Below are positions 22,101 through 32,218 of a stretch of DNA of 64,000 nt, in pieces. Source of the DNA: Escallonia rubra (taxonomy: Eukaryota; Streptophyta; Magnoliopsida; Escalloniales; Escalloniaceae); the NCBI GenBank assembly GCA_033065855.1, contig JAVXUO010001408.1, forward strand, positions 186,001-250,000. Direction: 5' to 3'. A program made the position numbers and the translations under genes. Every line of letters begins with the position of its first letter. Position 1 is the stretch's first letter. Below the pieces are notes generated by a model. It saw nothing but the letters and a program-made list of their open reading frames with translations. It had not been told where the DNA came from and did no database searches.

Positions 22101-24518
22101 AAATTGCAGTATATTAAAGGAGGACCAAATATGCAATCGAAAATAATCGAACACAAGACCTTGGCAAATCATAGTTCTAGTACTATGTTAGTTACAATCT
22201 CTTCTAAAAGGTTAAACTTTTTAAAGAATGAGCACTATAATGTTATCGTGCTTAACAATAGTTGTCTGTACATGCTGAAGATCTTGCCCTTTTGTTTGGT
22301 CTCGCATTGCCCAAGGCAGCAAATATAGATATTTAACTATTCGTTTCACAATGTTAACACAGTATTCTACCGGTAATTGTATCTATCTGTCTACCTATTT
22401 ATCTATGCAGGAGCCAAAGTCTTTTGGTAATTGGCATTTCAGTATCACAAAATCATCCTAAGACAACTCGTACATGGATCACATGCTTGTTAGAGTAAGA
22501 AAAAGATCATGTTTTATTCCTCATAATAATAAGAAAAAAATTTGGCTGCTATCCCGGTTTGAGAAATCTTTCTCATACCCCCTATATAGCGACAATCAAT
22601 CGTCTCTAAATATTTTTAGTGAATTTTATTTAGTGACGCTAAAAAAGTGCAGCGAATAATTGTCGATGATAGTGTTAGAAAAAATGTCACTAGAAACATT
22701 TAACGACTGTTAGTTGTCACTATACACGGAGTTGGAGGAAGATTCCTACTACCCGAATAGGAACCAAAGCTTGTTCTAATAATAATAATAATCTGTAATA
22801 TAGCTTTTGATTGAACTAAGGTCAACATCCAACTCTCTAATGACTTTGGAAGCATTAATATTGTCGGTGCCACATTTCATGATTGTCCTCATATAAAATA
22901 TCAAAACACAAGAGAATTGTCTGCTGGTATATATGTTGAGACAACTCATCAAGGCACTCCTCTGTCTCTACGTGACAAGGTGAATAAGAGCACATTGGAC
23001 GAAAACAAAAAGGCCAAAAGCAACATGGCCGCCATATGTTGCGTGACATCTTTAATTAAACGTAAGGTCAATGTTTTGGTTCTTTGACAGTGAGAGTCCA
23101 ACTGTATTAATGCATGGTGCCCACAAGCCAAATAATGATTGGGGTTGGGGTTGGGGGGGGGGGGGGGGGGGGGGTAACACTAACCCCCTACTCTCATTAG
23201 GTAACCCCCACGACACGAATACCTCTCCCAACCTCAAAAGTCTTGTGCTCCCACAAATTTTATAAGCCAATGACATTTTGGAATTGGGTGGATGATGAAA
23301 GGAAGAACTGGTGAAGGAGTAGTTTTGGAATGACATTGTTGTCCTGTTATGAATTGCTCTAAAGTTCCTTTTCTTTTTTAGTTTGTTGGGTACAACAGCT
23401 TATCAATTTGTTATTCTTTTCGCCTTTTCGAAGTTATAAATTCTTATAAACTCTTCAACTCGTTGCAAAAAGATAATTACTCTTAACTTTTTGACAGTAC
23501 TTTAAGGGCTAGTTGTTGATGTTTAAAAGTGAAGGAATCGCTCAGCATAGATTTTTAGATATCAAATAAATGATTATCGTGTAACACGTAAAAAGATACA
23601 ATGCCATTAGAAATCCTTTTTTATTTTGTAAATAGAGGATAGTAGGACCCGAACCCTTACGGCCTTACCTCACCTAATTGGCAGAAGTCTAAGAAATTAA
23701 CCCTTTGACCTTTTAACTAGTTTAGGTACGTACCTTACTAAACTCTTCAATTGATTTAGTCGCCTTGCGTGAAGAAATAGACCAAATGGACGGCCAAAAG
23801 GAGAAAATGATCATACCAAGTGAGATTGAAGTAAGACATTACACTGCACTCCCGATTCATCTAGTTATAACTTTTCTGTTCTTTTAACCACCGTAAGATC
23901 ATTATTTACGGGCATAAAAGGAGAGATGCAAAACAAAATATGTTATTGGAAGTTACGATGTGAATTGGTGATACACGCACCAAATAAGGGACCAAAAGGA
24001 GTTCTTCGTAGAGTAATAAACAAATAGGTGACAAATTAGAAATGCTGTTACTACATTCGACCCACAGTCAATTTAATATTCTCCTAGTCCATACTTATGA
24101 AACTAACAAACAAAACATGCTTTCCAAACAAAAAGTGTCAGCTTTTACCATCCATTTTATGAATCTGAAAACCGTGTCTGGAACCTTAGGAACACCCAAG
24201 TCCAACAAAGGTGCAGAACATGAACAAAGTTACCTAAAGTGACAAAGAGGGAATAGAGTACCTTGGTAAGTTACACCCGGATGGCTGCCATCTGTATTTG
24301 AGATAGTCTTTGTCCGGCCTGCCGTTCTTCTGGCAATCGAATTCCGTCTCTACGAACGGACAACTCGCTGTTTCGTAGAGAGGATACGAACCATCGCGAA
24401 CCCAACTCCCTTGATAAAGATCACAGCCGCTGGCTCGCCGCGACCTTCCCACCCTACTAACGTAAGCCCCATGTACATGGGTTAACAGGAGGAACAGGAA
24501 CAGAACATAGAGGCCCAT
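16187..24518 (-). CDS. TRICHOME BIREFRINGENCE-LIKE (TBL/PC-esterase) protein, TBL38-like; five exons
   Basis: Exon model on the minus strand: 24518-24262, 21705-21534, 17568-17393, 17296-17138, 16463-16187, with GT...AG at every intron; the join gives 346 residues and stop. It has a hydrophobic signal peptide (1-17), a PMR5N/TBL segment (about 31-86: [36 protein letters not shown]), the catalytic GDS motif at 105-107 ([13 protein letters not shown]) and the C-terminal DxxH motif at 322-325 ([15 protein letters not shown]). TBL proteins are Golgi enzymes that O-acetylate cell-wall polysaccharides such as xylan, pectin or mannan; the substrate cannot be told here. Length is near that of TBL38-type proteins. 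Start: the ATG at 24518 begins the signal peptide; the in-frame ATG at 24662 would hide it. Introns 1 and 2 are long (2,556 and 3,965 bp) and hold MITEs. The exon 4/5 join and the start of exon 3 are the least certain points. Confidence 0.87.
16464..17137 (-). other. TBL gene intron 4
   Basis: A 674-bp intron between the [11 protein letters not shown] exon and the last exon. It begins GTAGGT and ends ...AACCAG on the minus strand. No embedded element was recognised. Confidence 0.7.
17750..17764. repeat. 15-bp C homopolymer
   Basis: An uninterrupted C run in intron 2 of the TBL gene, followed by AAACACCC. Length is likely to vary between individuals or with sequencing error. Confidence 0.9.
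18835..21405 (+). repeat. Direct duplication within intron 2 (copies 18835-19260 and 21045-21405)
   Basis: Colinear shared blocks: tattaaagcaaagaaaagga (18836 and 21047), gtcataagcaaatccgaaca (18975 and 21131), ttgtcacatcccta (19030 and 21183), then an aagaaagcgat(t/c)caatcct block (19191 and 21356) and gatggggct (19239 and 21393). Between the blocks the copies have diverged strongly. They lie about 2.2 kb apart in the same orientation, one of them directly beside exon 2. The coordinates given span both copies and the sequence between them. Confidence 0.8.
19889..20192. mobile_element. Tourist-type (PIF/Harbinger) MITE, 304 bp
   Basis: Terminal inverted repeats ggcctcgtacgcttaccata (left) and ggccccgtacgcttaccata (complement of the right end) differ at one base in the first 20, and the similarity continues inward through TT(C/T)GTTTTCTG. 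The element is bounded by the 3-bp duplication tta (19886-19888 and 20193-20195), the target of PIF/Harbinger elements. It has no coding capacity. It sits in intron 2 of the TBL gene. Confidence 0.88.
22533..22776. mobile_element. Mutator-type MITE, copy 2 (244 bp)
   Basis: Flanked by 9-bp taataataa on both sides (22524-22532 and 22777-22785). The left end gaaaaaaatttggctgctat pairs imperfectly with the complement of the right end, gaacaagctttggttcctat. The inner part holds the family core ctatatagcgacaatcaatc and ggaggaagattcct. Because the target is an AAT/TAA-rich microsatellite the exact duplication is slightly ambiguous. It lies in TBL intron 1. Confidence 0.85.
23153..23174. repeat. 22-bp G homopolymer
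   Basis: An uninterrupted G run preceded by GGGGTTGGGGTT. G4-forming potential is high on the plus strand. It lies in intron 1 of the TBL gene, so the C-rich complement would be transcribed. Confidence 0.9.
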
Positions 24519-24591
24519 GACAGAAGATGGGCTGTCACAGAGTTCTGTTAGAATGTAGGTGGAATGCGCAAAAGGAATGAGGTTGTGTGTG

Positions 24592-24602
24592 TGTATATAT
24601 AC
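24592..24602 (-). promoter_or_regulatory. Candidate TATA box for the TBL gene
   Basis: On the minus strand tgtatatatac lies about 75-85 nt upstream of the ATG at 24518, a plausible distance for a short leader. A second (TA)n run near 24815-24828 is an alternative. Position is the only evidence. Confidence 0.3.
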
Positions 24603-25370
24603 ATGTTTAGTGCGTGTGTTTGTGTATGGAAGGAAGAGTACTGTGAATGTAAGTTTGGACAAAGGGTTGAAAGGGATGCTGAAAAGGAAGGAAAATGTTG
24701 GGGTTGGGGTTGGATGAATTCCGTTCTCCTTTTGCTTATCTGTCTGGGAGAGACTTCAATCTTGAGGTGGATTTCACGGGAGATAGGAAAGTTGGACAGA
24801 ATCTTCACGTCTATATATATATATATGGAATTTTGGAGTTAATGACGATTTTCCAAAAAGATTTAGGTAGTGGGGAAGAATAATAAAAGGTAACTAAGGT
24901 GGAGGACTAAGTACAATTTAAGCCCGAAAGTTTGTTAAACGTAGTTCGAGTCGATTCTAGCCGCAAATGGATATTTTCTAATTAAAAAAAAAATATAAGG
25001 TCAAATTTTACTTAACGACCTGAAATGCAAAGTATGTTTATTTTGGGTAGTGTTAGAGTTTTAAAAATTTTAAACAGCCAGATTTCGCTCATCTTCGAGT
25101 CGGCTCTAGTTGCAATTGAATACTTTCAATTTAAAGAAAGAACAAAAGGCTATAAAACACAATGACCTCAAAAACAAATCAAAAATATGTTTTTTTCGAG
25201 TCTCATTGGGGTTTTAAAAATCTTAAACATGTAGATTTTGCCGTAGTATCGAGCTTTTAAAAGCCAGCAAACAAATTATAGAGTTTCAAGTTAAAGAAAA
25301 ATCTGAGGACAAAAATAGTATTTAGTCCTAAGGTGAAATATGTGAGATATATATTCAACAGAAAGTGGCC
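24603..25370. other. 5' flank of the TBL gene, no further gene seen
   Basis: AT-rich DNA with a (TA)n run near 24815-24828 and no recognisable coding region. 24900-25330 contains loosely repeated phrases (gagtcgattctagccgcaa near 24947 and gagtcggctctagttgcaa near 25097), suggesting an old repeat. Confidence 0.45.
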
Positions 25371-25379
25371 CCAAATTCT

Positions 25380-25990
25380 TGGCAACCCGCTTATCCCCCA
25401 AATCAAATTCGGTTCACAGATACAAACATAGTGACAAATTCGGCATTCGGAAATTATTCGTCATGGATAAAAATACGGAATTCGGGAATTATTCGGAGAA
25501 TTTCGTCATCGAATCGGAAATAATTCAGTGGAATTACAAAATTTGTATAGTAAATCGGGAATAATTCGGTAATTAATCGTTCAGGTTACAATAGTTTTAA
25601 GTGTATGAAATTTGTAAACTATGTAATGAAAATGACAAAAATGTAAGGTGATGGGTAAAAAGAATGAGAGAGAATGTATGGTAGTGTTACATAATTATGT
25701 GTGCTTTATATTTATTTACTTTTGCTGAACTTAAGAAAGAGTTCTTGAATGGTCTGATGGCACGGACATGAGCTGTAATTCGGCAACATTACCCGGGTTC
25801 GAAACCAAGGGAATCCGTGCTACCTTGATTTTTTAAGACAAGGTGATCGCAACTTTATTTCGCGATATATTCGGAAATATCGCGATAAATTCGTTAATCA
25901 TAGATTAGCTCACGAATCGCGATAAATTCGCGTTTAGAACTTTCTATCAATTTGTCGCGATAAGTTCGTGAATATCGCCAATTTATCGTG
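25380..25990. repeat. ATTCG / TCGCGATAAATTCG-rich region
   Basis: Degenerate repeats of attcgg and gaattattcgg (25405-25580), then tcgcgata(a/t)attcg words in both orientations (25858-25990). A polymerase III B-box-like word, gggttcgaaacc, lies at 25795. This looks like a non-autonomous repeat remnant rather than a gene; the family is not recognised. Confidence 0.5.
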
Positions 25991-27487
25991 AACATTGTTA
26001 CTATGGATACAAATCGCAGGCCCACCAGTCACCTTTTTCGGCTTTAAAATATCTATTTGTTTTTGTAGGATTAGGATCAAAGAAAAAGAAACAAGACATC
26101 ATAAATGGTCCAGCAATGCTGACCTTTTTGTCCTTCCAAATTGGTATTTTGCAAATGAAAAAGGGTGCACATTCATTTTTTACAAAATAATATCAAATTG
26201 ATGAACCGCTCAATCCAATTTTAACGGTTTGGTTTCACATTTTTCAAACCGACCTTATTCAACATCTTTGAAATCGATTTCATATGATATGTTAATGTAT
26301 TTTTAGTAACATTCTATTGATAATTACACATATAAAGTACTAAGCAACTCCAAAATAAACAAATCTTGAAAGTTATATTAACAACACTTAGAACACAAAA
26401 AATTTGTGACCAATATCTAGTTTATATTTACTCATTCTTTCTTATTCATCAACGAGAACTTATATATCGAATGAAATAAGATTACATGCAATTTAGAAAA
26501 AAATATAACTTCAATTAGTAGGGTGCAAAGTAACGACCACTGGAAACCGATTAAACCGAATCGTTTAATATCCAAACCGATGATACAAATTTTCTAACGG
26601 TTCGAACAAACCGAACCGTGCTCACCCCTACAAAATAACGTGAATTTAGTATAAACCGTGTGAATTTATTGCCACACCGAGAACTCTTTCGTAAAAAGAT
26701 TTGGAAGATTTGTAACAAGATTCGAATAATCTTGAACATTCTTGGATAGTTTTAGCTGTAAAATCTTTAGTAATCATAAAGAATCTTAGGTCTTTATTTT
26801 ACTCTCACCTAATATTACAGTATTGTGCTTGACATATAATACTAAGGCTTTTGTCCAAACATTTGGTAAAGTTAGAATGAGTCTCACGGGTCAAATCAAA
26901 TTAATTAAGAGGGATATTAGGAACGCCCTAAGTTTACCTTTTTATCAACTAAAATTAGAACCTCACTCGAAACTAGACTTTTCATGAGACAAATGCTAGG
27001 AGAACCAAGAACGAGTAGCGCTCTTCCACCATCCTTCCAACAGTAACCAGCATCAAGACTCGGACCGTCCAAACTTCAACTGTCCTCTCAGCTTCCTTAT
27101 TTCAACTTGATCCACCAAAATGCCATTTTCCCTTATCATAAACGTCTCTTTGGAGCATACAAACCCCATCTACTACTGCCTCATGCCTAAACACTCCTGC
27201 TTTGCACCCTATGCCTAAATAGATGTCAAAGACTGGCACCAAATTGCAAACTTTTGCATCCATCTATTCACCAGACTTGGTAGAAAGCTTGTCGTCAGTG
27301 GATGTGCCCTTTCTATCTTGTTAGCTATACCAACAATGGCATTGAACCAACTACCCCCCTCTCATCTTGAGGAGCTTGATGGAATTTTTGCACCCTTAAC
27401 TAAAAAAGAAGCTCACATATTTTTAATTAGATATTATAGTATGATGTCAAATCTTATAAGGGTATTATAGTATGATGTCATAAGTAT
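25991..27487. other. Gene-free, AT-rich stretch with MITE-like remnants
   Basis: No supported gene. 26518-26632 begins tagggtgcaaagta and ends gtgctcacccctac, a possible short element with TAGGG(G)TG ends, rich in AACCGA words; a related AACCG-rich patch lies at 26205-26270. No target duplication was confirmed. 27000-27400 has gene-like composition (one frame reads through HLEELDGIFAPLTKKEAHIF) but no identifiable domain. Confidence 0.4.
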
Positions 27488-27720
27488 TTACGTTGTAGGA
27501 ATCCTCTTAGGCAAAACTCTACCATATATCAAAAAAAAAAAAAAACAAAGGCCATCTAGAGGATGAACAAAAAAACTAGATTCAGTAAAATTGAGACTAT
27601 TAGACTTGGCCAACCGATCCACAATTGAGTTAGCATCGCGGTAGCAAAAGGGTAGCTGCTCATGCACGCAGTGGTTGAGAAGTCCCAAGCAATCATGGCG
27701 GACGACGAGGTGCCATTAGT
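27488..27720 (-). pseudogene. LINE 3' fragment (end of the RNase H-like domain)
   Basis: The minus-strand frame reads LPFCYRDANSIVDRLAKSNS followed by FFVHPLDGLCFFFF, close to the R-x-A-N-x-x-A-D-x-L-A-K ending of plant LINE RNase H domains and the short tail after it. Only this terminal portion is seen; upstream sequence (27720-27930) becomes GC-rich low complexity. A plus-strand A run lies at 27531-27545, which is a T run in the LINE orientation, so it is not the LINE's own tail. Confidence 0.6.
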
Positions 27721-28010
27721 TAAAACTCGACAATGAGCAGAAGCAAGATTATTCCTGGCAGTAGTAAGGGTGGTGACCAGTGATGGCGGTAGCCGTCGGG
27801 GTGGTGGTCGCCGGCCGGCGGCGGCGACAACGGACGGCGACGGCCGACGACGGCCAGTAGTGGCAGGCGATGCGGCGGCCGTGGTGGTCGGCGACGACTG
27901 ATGGCGGTGGTTGACAGCGGAGGCTGGCAGTGGATAAAAAACCAACCCAACCCATTCAAGTTACTCCCTTAAAATTTTTTGGGTTGGGTTGGGTTGGTTA
28001 AAACCATAAA
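27720..28010. repeat. CGG-rich low-complexity block and (ACCC)n hairpin
   Basis: 27770-27900 is built from CGG, CGACGG and GGTGGTCG words. It is followed by a 15-bp perfect inverted repeat, aaccaacccaaccca (27940-27954) and tgggttgggttggtt (27985-27999), with a 30-nt loop. Such pairs often mark degraded non-autonomous transposons. A similar C-rich block lies at 47520-47810. Confidence 0.5.
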
Positions 28011-29408
28011 TCTCAACCCAAAGTCATAGCCCTAGGCGGTAGCATACATCATGTGTACATCCACCTCCTGCGTTTGCCACAACTTCCACATGTCCCTGGC
28101 CCGTCTCACCGCCGGTTAGATAAGGTGGTTATCCAATTATGAAGATCAAATGATAGCGTGAAGTGCGTCGATTCCCTACCTGAGTTCATCTTCGTTGTAT
28201 GCCCGTTTAGGGTGCTTGCTCAAGTCGTGCGTGCTGATGCTGGCTTGTGCCATCTACAAGTTGGAGATAGTACTGAGTCACCAATGAATGAATGAATGTG
28301 GCGATCCATTACTACACGAATATTACTACGATGGGGATTATTTCAGGAACTCGGAATATGTGTGGGAGTATGATGTATTCATATGAAGCTCGAGTGATAA
28401 AGAGGTTTTGCATATGATTTCTTTAAGGTGTTCGCTGAGTGGGGTCTAACTAGGAGGTCTTCCCATTGAATTTTGTTACCACATTGAAGAGGCTAGGCTG
28501 AGAACACTAGTGGAACGACAATATTGGCTTTCGATTGGGGTTAAGAGTGTTTAGATAACGATTCGGAGGGGAGAAAATAAATGGCATGTCGAAGCCTGAT
28601 GTATTTGTGGTTTGGGCTGTTGCGTTCATCTCCCAATGCTATGAATTCGTATTCTACTCAAGGTTTCTGTGGCTATCAGAAGAGTTGTATTCAGTGGTCA
28701 AAAAGCAGGTTGCGAGATACAGGGAGGCGCCACATTTCCCTAAGACAAATGTGTAAACTGTTGTTGGTTATATTTTTTTTTACCTTAGTTCCTTCAATGA
28801 GGAGTATTAGATAACTTTTACTAGTCGGTTCCAACAAACTATTAAGGCAACCGAATTCCTATGTTAACCACCCCAATGAAGATAAAAATGGCTTTTCCTT
28901 CTTAATGATGTAACGAATTAATAATGAGATATGATGGAAAACGATGTGTGCATAACAAAAGAAAATGCGCATCAGTTTGGTTCTTCTTTTTTCACGTGTT
29001 TTCGTTCAAACAAAAGTAGTAAGAAGAAAATTTTATCCCAGACCATTTGCAACACCCAAGATTCGACATCGAATGTGGGTGAGTGTGTGTTGGTCGTATG
29101 AGACCCTACAAGATCATCATTATAAGTGTTAACTATGACACTTATTTATCTGTGATCTCGAGCATTATGCTAGTAAACCTTAACGCCAAAATTCTTGGGA
29201 AGGGTAGTTGGAGATGTTAAACCTTACAACAATTGTTGGCTGATGGTGGCAGTGCAGCAGGCAACAACGATAGTGGGCGCCGGAGTTGGCAGTGCAGCAG
29301 TCAATGGTGGAAAGTGATTGGTCGGCGGCTGTGGTGGCTGCTAGCTAGCTATAGGCTTTTGTGTTTGTAGGAGAATAAGGTAAAAAAAAAAAAGGATAGC
29401 TTATACTT
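28011..29408. other. No gene recognised
   Basis: Broken frames only. Part of 28330-28820 has gene-like composition, but I could not tie it to a domain. 29225-29340 repeats gttggcagtgcagcag in a GT/GC-rich context. Confidence 0.4.
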
Positions 29409-29554
29409 GGCTTAAGTTTCTAAAAATCTATTTGGGTTCAATTCAGGATGTGAAACTTCTATATAGCATAATTGATTAGATCGGCTTAAGTTTCTGAAAT
29501 CTATTTGGGTTAAGTTAGGGATGAGAAACTTTTATATAGCATAATTGATTAGAT
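29409..29554. repeat. Tandem duplication, 74-bp unit, two copies
   Basis: ggcttaagtttct starts both units (29409 and 29483), and both end in atatagcataattgattaga. The copies differ at only a few positions. Confidence 0.85.
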
Positions 29555-29891
29555 CCCTATATACCCCATCGCCATTTAAAACATCCCCAAAGAAGAAACA
29601 TGCATGCAGGGTGGGGCGGGACTCCAGTTATGCCCCTAAATTGCCATCCCTATGCAGGATCTATGGGTAATAAGGTTTTCCTTAAATAGTGTTTATCATT
29701 GCTGAGTACGTGATGGTTGTTCTTGTTTTGGTGGTGTTAGGCGCGATGCTAGAAGATGCAGCGATGGTGGCTGGTACTCATGTTGTGTGTGAGTGGGTTG
29801 AATGGGGAAAATGGCACAAGTTTTCAAAAAAATAATTGTGGTTGGTTGTCATTATTGGTCCTCATAGACCGCAAACCATATTGATATTGCG

Positions 29892-29917
29892 CTCTCTCTC
29901 TCTCTCTCTCTCTCTCC
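29892..29917. repeat. (CT)n microsatellite
   Basis: About 13 CT units in a row, followed by CCCTCTCCCCCC. A second, shorter (CT)n run lies near 31073-31089. Confidence 0.9.
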
Positions 29918-30810
29918 CTCTCCCCCCTTCCAAGAACCCTTCCAGTAGAACATTTTTGGGTACAACCATGTTTGTAGTAAGAACCTACAACCACCCATAT
30001 AGCGATAAAATGATGGTTGGCCAATGTGATTAGTGATTTTTAATTAGCAAAGCTAAAAATGCACTGCTAAGAATTGTTGGTTAAGGTCTTCATAAAAATG
30101 CAACTAGTAATATTTAATCACAAATGATGCTCATTATACCCGACTTTTTTTTTTTGGGGGGGGGAGGCTATATTTACTAGAGAGGTTACAGCCACAATTT
30201 TTTCAATTTTGGCTTGACTACGTGTTGATTTCTTCCCTCTCTTCAAAAGAATGGGGGCAAAGTTCACCGGCAAGTTGAACGTGCCTTCTCATTTTTTCCC
30301 AAAATAATGTATTTGGCGGTTCTAAAATGCCTTTCAAACCCTCGAAATTATTTTAGAGACATTATTTTTCTCTTTTACAAAAATTAATTTGACAAAAGAA
30401 GTGACGGTGTTATCTGTCTCACATCATGCATGAATCCCATTGGGGGGATTTGACTCTTAAGTTAGTAGAGGGGATACTCTCGTTATAATTCTTGCAATTA
30501 ACTCGATAAATAATTTGGAACCCGAAAACTTTCATGTGATACGAAAATGCTGCACTAGTACTTACATCAAATGCAAGAGAATTCATTTTTTAATGAGCTA
30601 AAATTGTGGTTATGCCTTGTGATCTAGAAGATATTCTACTATTCAACAGCTTATTGCACTTTATGTTCATTGCTTTGACAACTTTTTTTAAATTTAATTT
30701 CTACATGCTACGAGTGAATCACATAATTAGTCTTGGAATTGAGGTTGAATTTAAAATTGTAGTCAATTTTGATTAAGAATTTGAGTTCTTATCCAATTCT
30801 TTGGAATTAT
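29918..30810. other. AT-rich spacer, no gene seen
   Basis: No coding signal; contains a T/G homopolymer junction near 30147-30166. Confidence 0.5.
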
Positions 30811-31069
30811 ACTATAAGAAAAATAATCTTTAGCGACAGACTTTTAGCGAGAGACTAAAATCTGTCACTAAAAGTAGCCTTTGCCGAGGGATTTATCCGT
30901 CGTTAAAGGTCCATCTTTAAAAATAATATTACCGACGGAATAATCCGTCGCTAAATACTATTTCTGAAATATTCTCATTTTTTGAAAAATTTAAAAGAAT
31001 TTTAGCGACGGCCCTTTAGCTATAAAAGAACAAAAAAACCCGTCTTTTCGCTTTCTCCCCGCCCCGCCC

Positions 31070-31366
31070 TGTTCTCTCTCTCTCTCTCTGACACTCAGCT
31101 TTGTCGCCCACCTCCCATGCCATCCCACCCCCACCTCCAAAGCGCCAACCTCCACACTACTACTGCAGCCCTAAGCCACCCACCCACCCCCGCTGCTCCG
31201 CCGCCTGCTGCCGTCCATAATCAGTCTACTCATCTTTCAGTGCTTGACAATGGTGCCCCATCCGATCTCTATCTCAGCGCAACAGGTCGCCAACCAACAT
31301 GGGTGAAGATCAAGCCGAGGTACTCTTCAAAATTCACTTGAATTTTATTTTCAAGTCCATTGTTTA
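31070..31366 (+). pseudogene. 5' end of a MuDR-like transposase gene, remnant
   Basis: A CT-rich leader (31073-31089) precedes an ATG at 31299 opening MGEDQAEVLFKIHLNF, resembling the short N-terminal strand of plant MuDR transposases. The frame closes soon afterwards. Related peptide words appear further on (CLKLPVKWRQCGGVYPES, about 31440-31490, and KELGYPEVASGSSFF, about 31577-31621) before the copia insertion. Recognition rests on general resemblance. Confidence 0.4.
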
Positions 31367-31666
31367 ATGTTTAATATAAGGAATTAGAAACTCGCCACAT
31401 GATATTGCACTAAGAAGACTCAACATAGAAGACGAGGGATGTCTGAAATTACCTGTAAAATGGCGTCAATGTGGTGGTGTCTATCCTGAATCTGTTTGAT
31501 TTGGCATTAGAATAATGGTAATTTCTAGATTAAAGTTGTTGTCGACGATGATGGTGTTAGGGTTAAGGCACCTGGTTAAAGAGTTGGGATATCCAGAGGT
31601 TGCAAGTGGTAGTAGTTTTTTCACCTACTACTGTAGGCTTTATCTAATCAACACTAGTAAGGATCA

Positions 31667-32218
31667 TGTTAGAATATTTTATTCATCTTGACCCCATAAT
31701 CAAGATCATTAGAATCTTATAATAGCATAAATATAAGAACAATAGGGTTACGAACTCACCGAAATAGAAAGAAGCCATAGATTACCAATAGTTTTATTCC
31801 GATAATGAAAGAACGCCAAGATGCGGAAGCAAATGTATCCTCTTTGGTGTTGATCTTCACTACTCTTCTCTATCCTTGATGATGGAATATAGTTGTGTAT
31901 TTTTCTATTAATGTAGCAGGTAAATGAGTAGCCAAACATTATGATGTCCTTGCCTCCAAGAAAAAGAGCTATTTATATAGAGAGAGTAGTTGGATCAACC
32001 CTAAAGCTTGCCAAATCTCAATCGACCATCAAAGTTGAGATACTAGGGTCTATAAGCCTTTTATACACAATACATCATTAGTGTATTGGATGCTAAATTA
32101 AATAGACCCATAATGTTATTTAGCCAATTTAATTAATTAATGTTCAAGTCAAATAAATAGTCAACATTAGTATGACCCGTTAGGCCACTTAATTGGATTG
32201 GACCGATCAATTCCAACA
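31667..32218 (-). repeat. 3' LTR of the minus-strand copia element
   Basis: 552 bp. On the plus strand it is followed by ttctcccacttgg, the complement of a polypurine tract, so this is the 3' LTR of a minus-strand element. Confidence 0.9.

Larger units (their letters stand above)
21706..24261 (-). other. TBL gene intron 1 (2,556 bp)
   Basis: Begins GTACTC directly after the CCAAG of exon 1 and ends ...GATTGTAG on the minus strand. It contains a Mutator-type MITE (22533-22776), a 22-G run (23153-23174) and AT-rich unique sequence. Confidence 0.75.

Noticed and set aside
26518-26632. Short hAT-like MITE with TAGGG(G)TG ends
   Set aside because: The ends are suggestive, but no target duplication or second copy was found in the window; left as a note in the stretch description.
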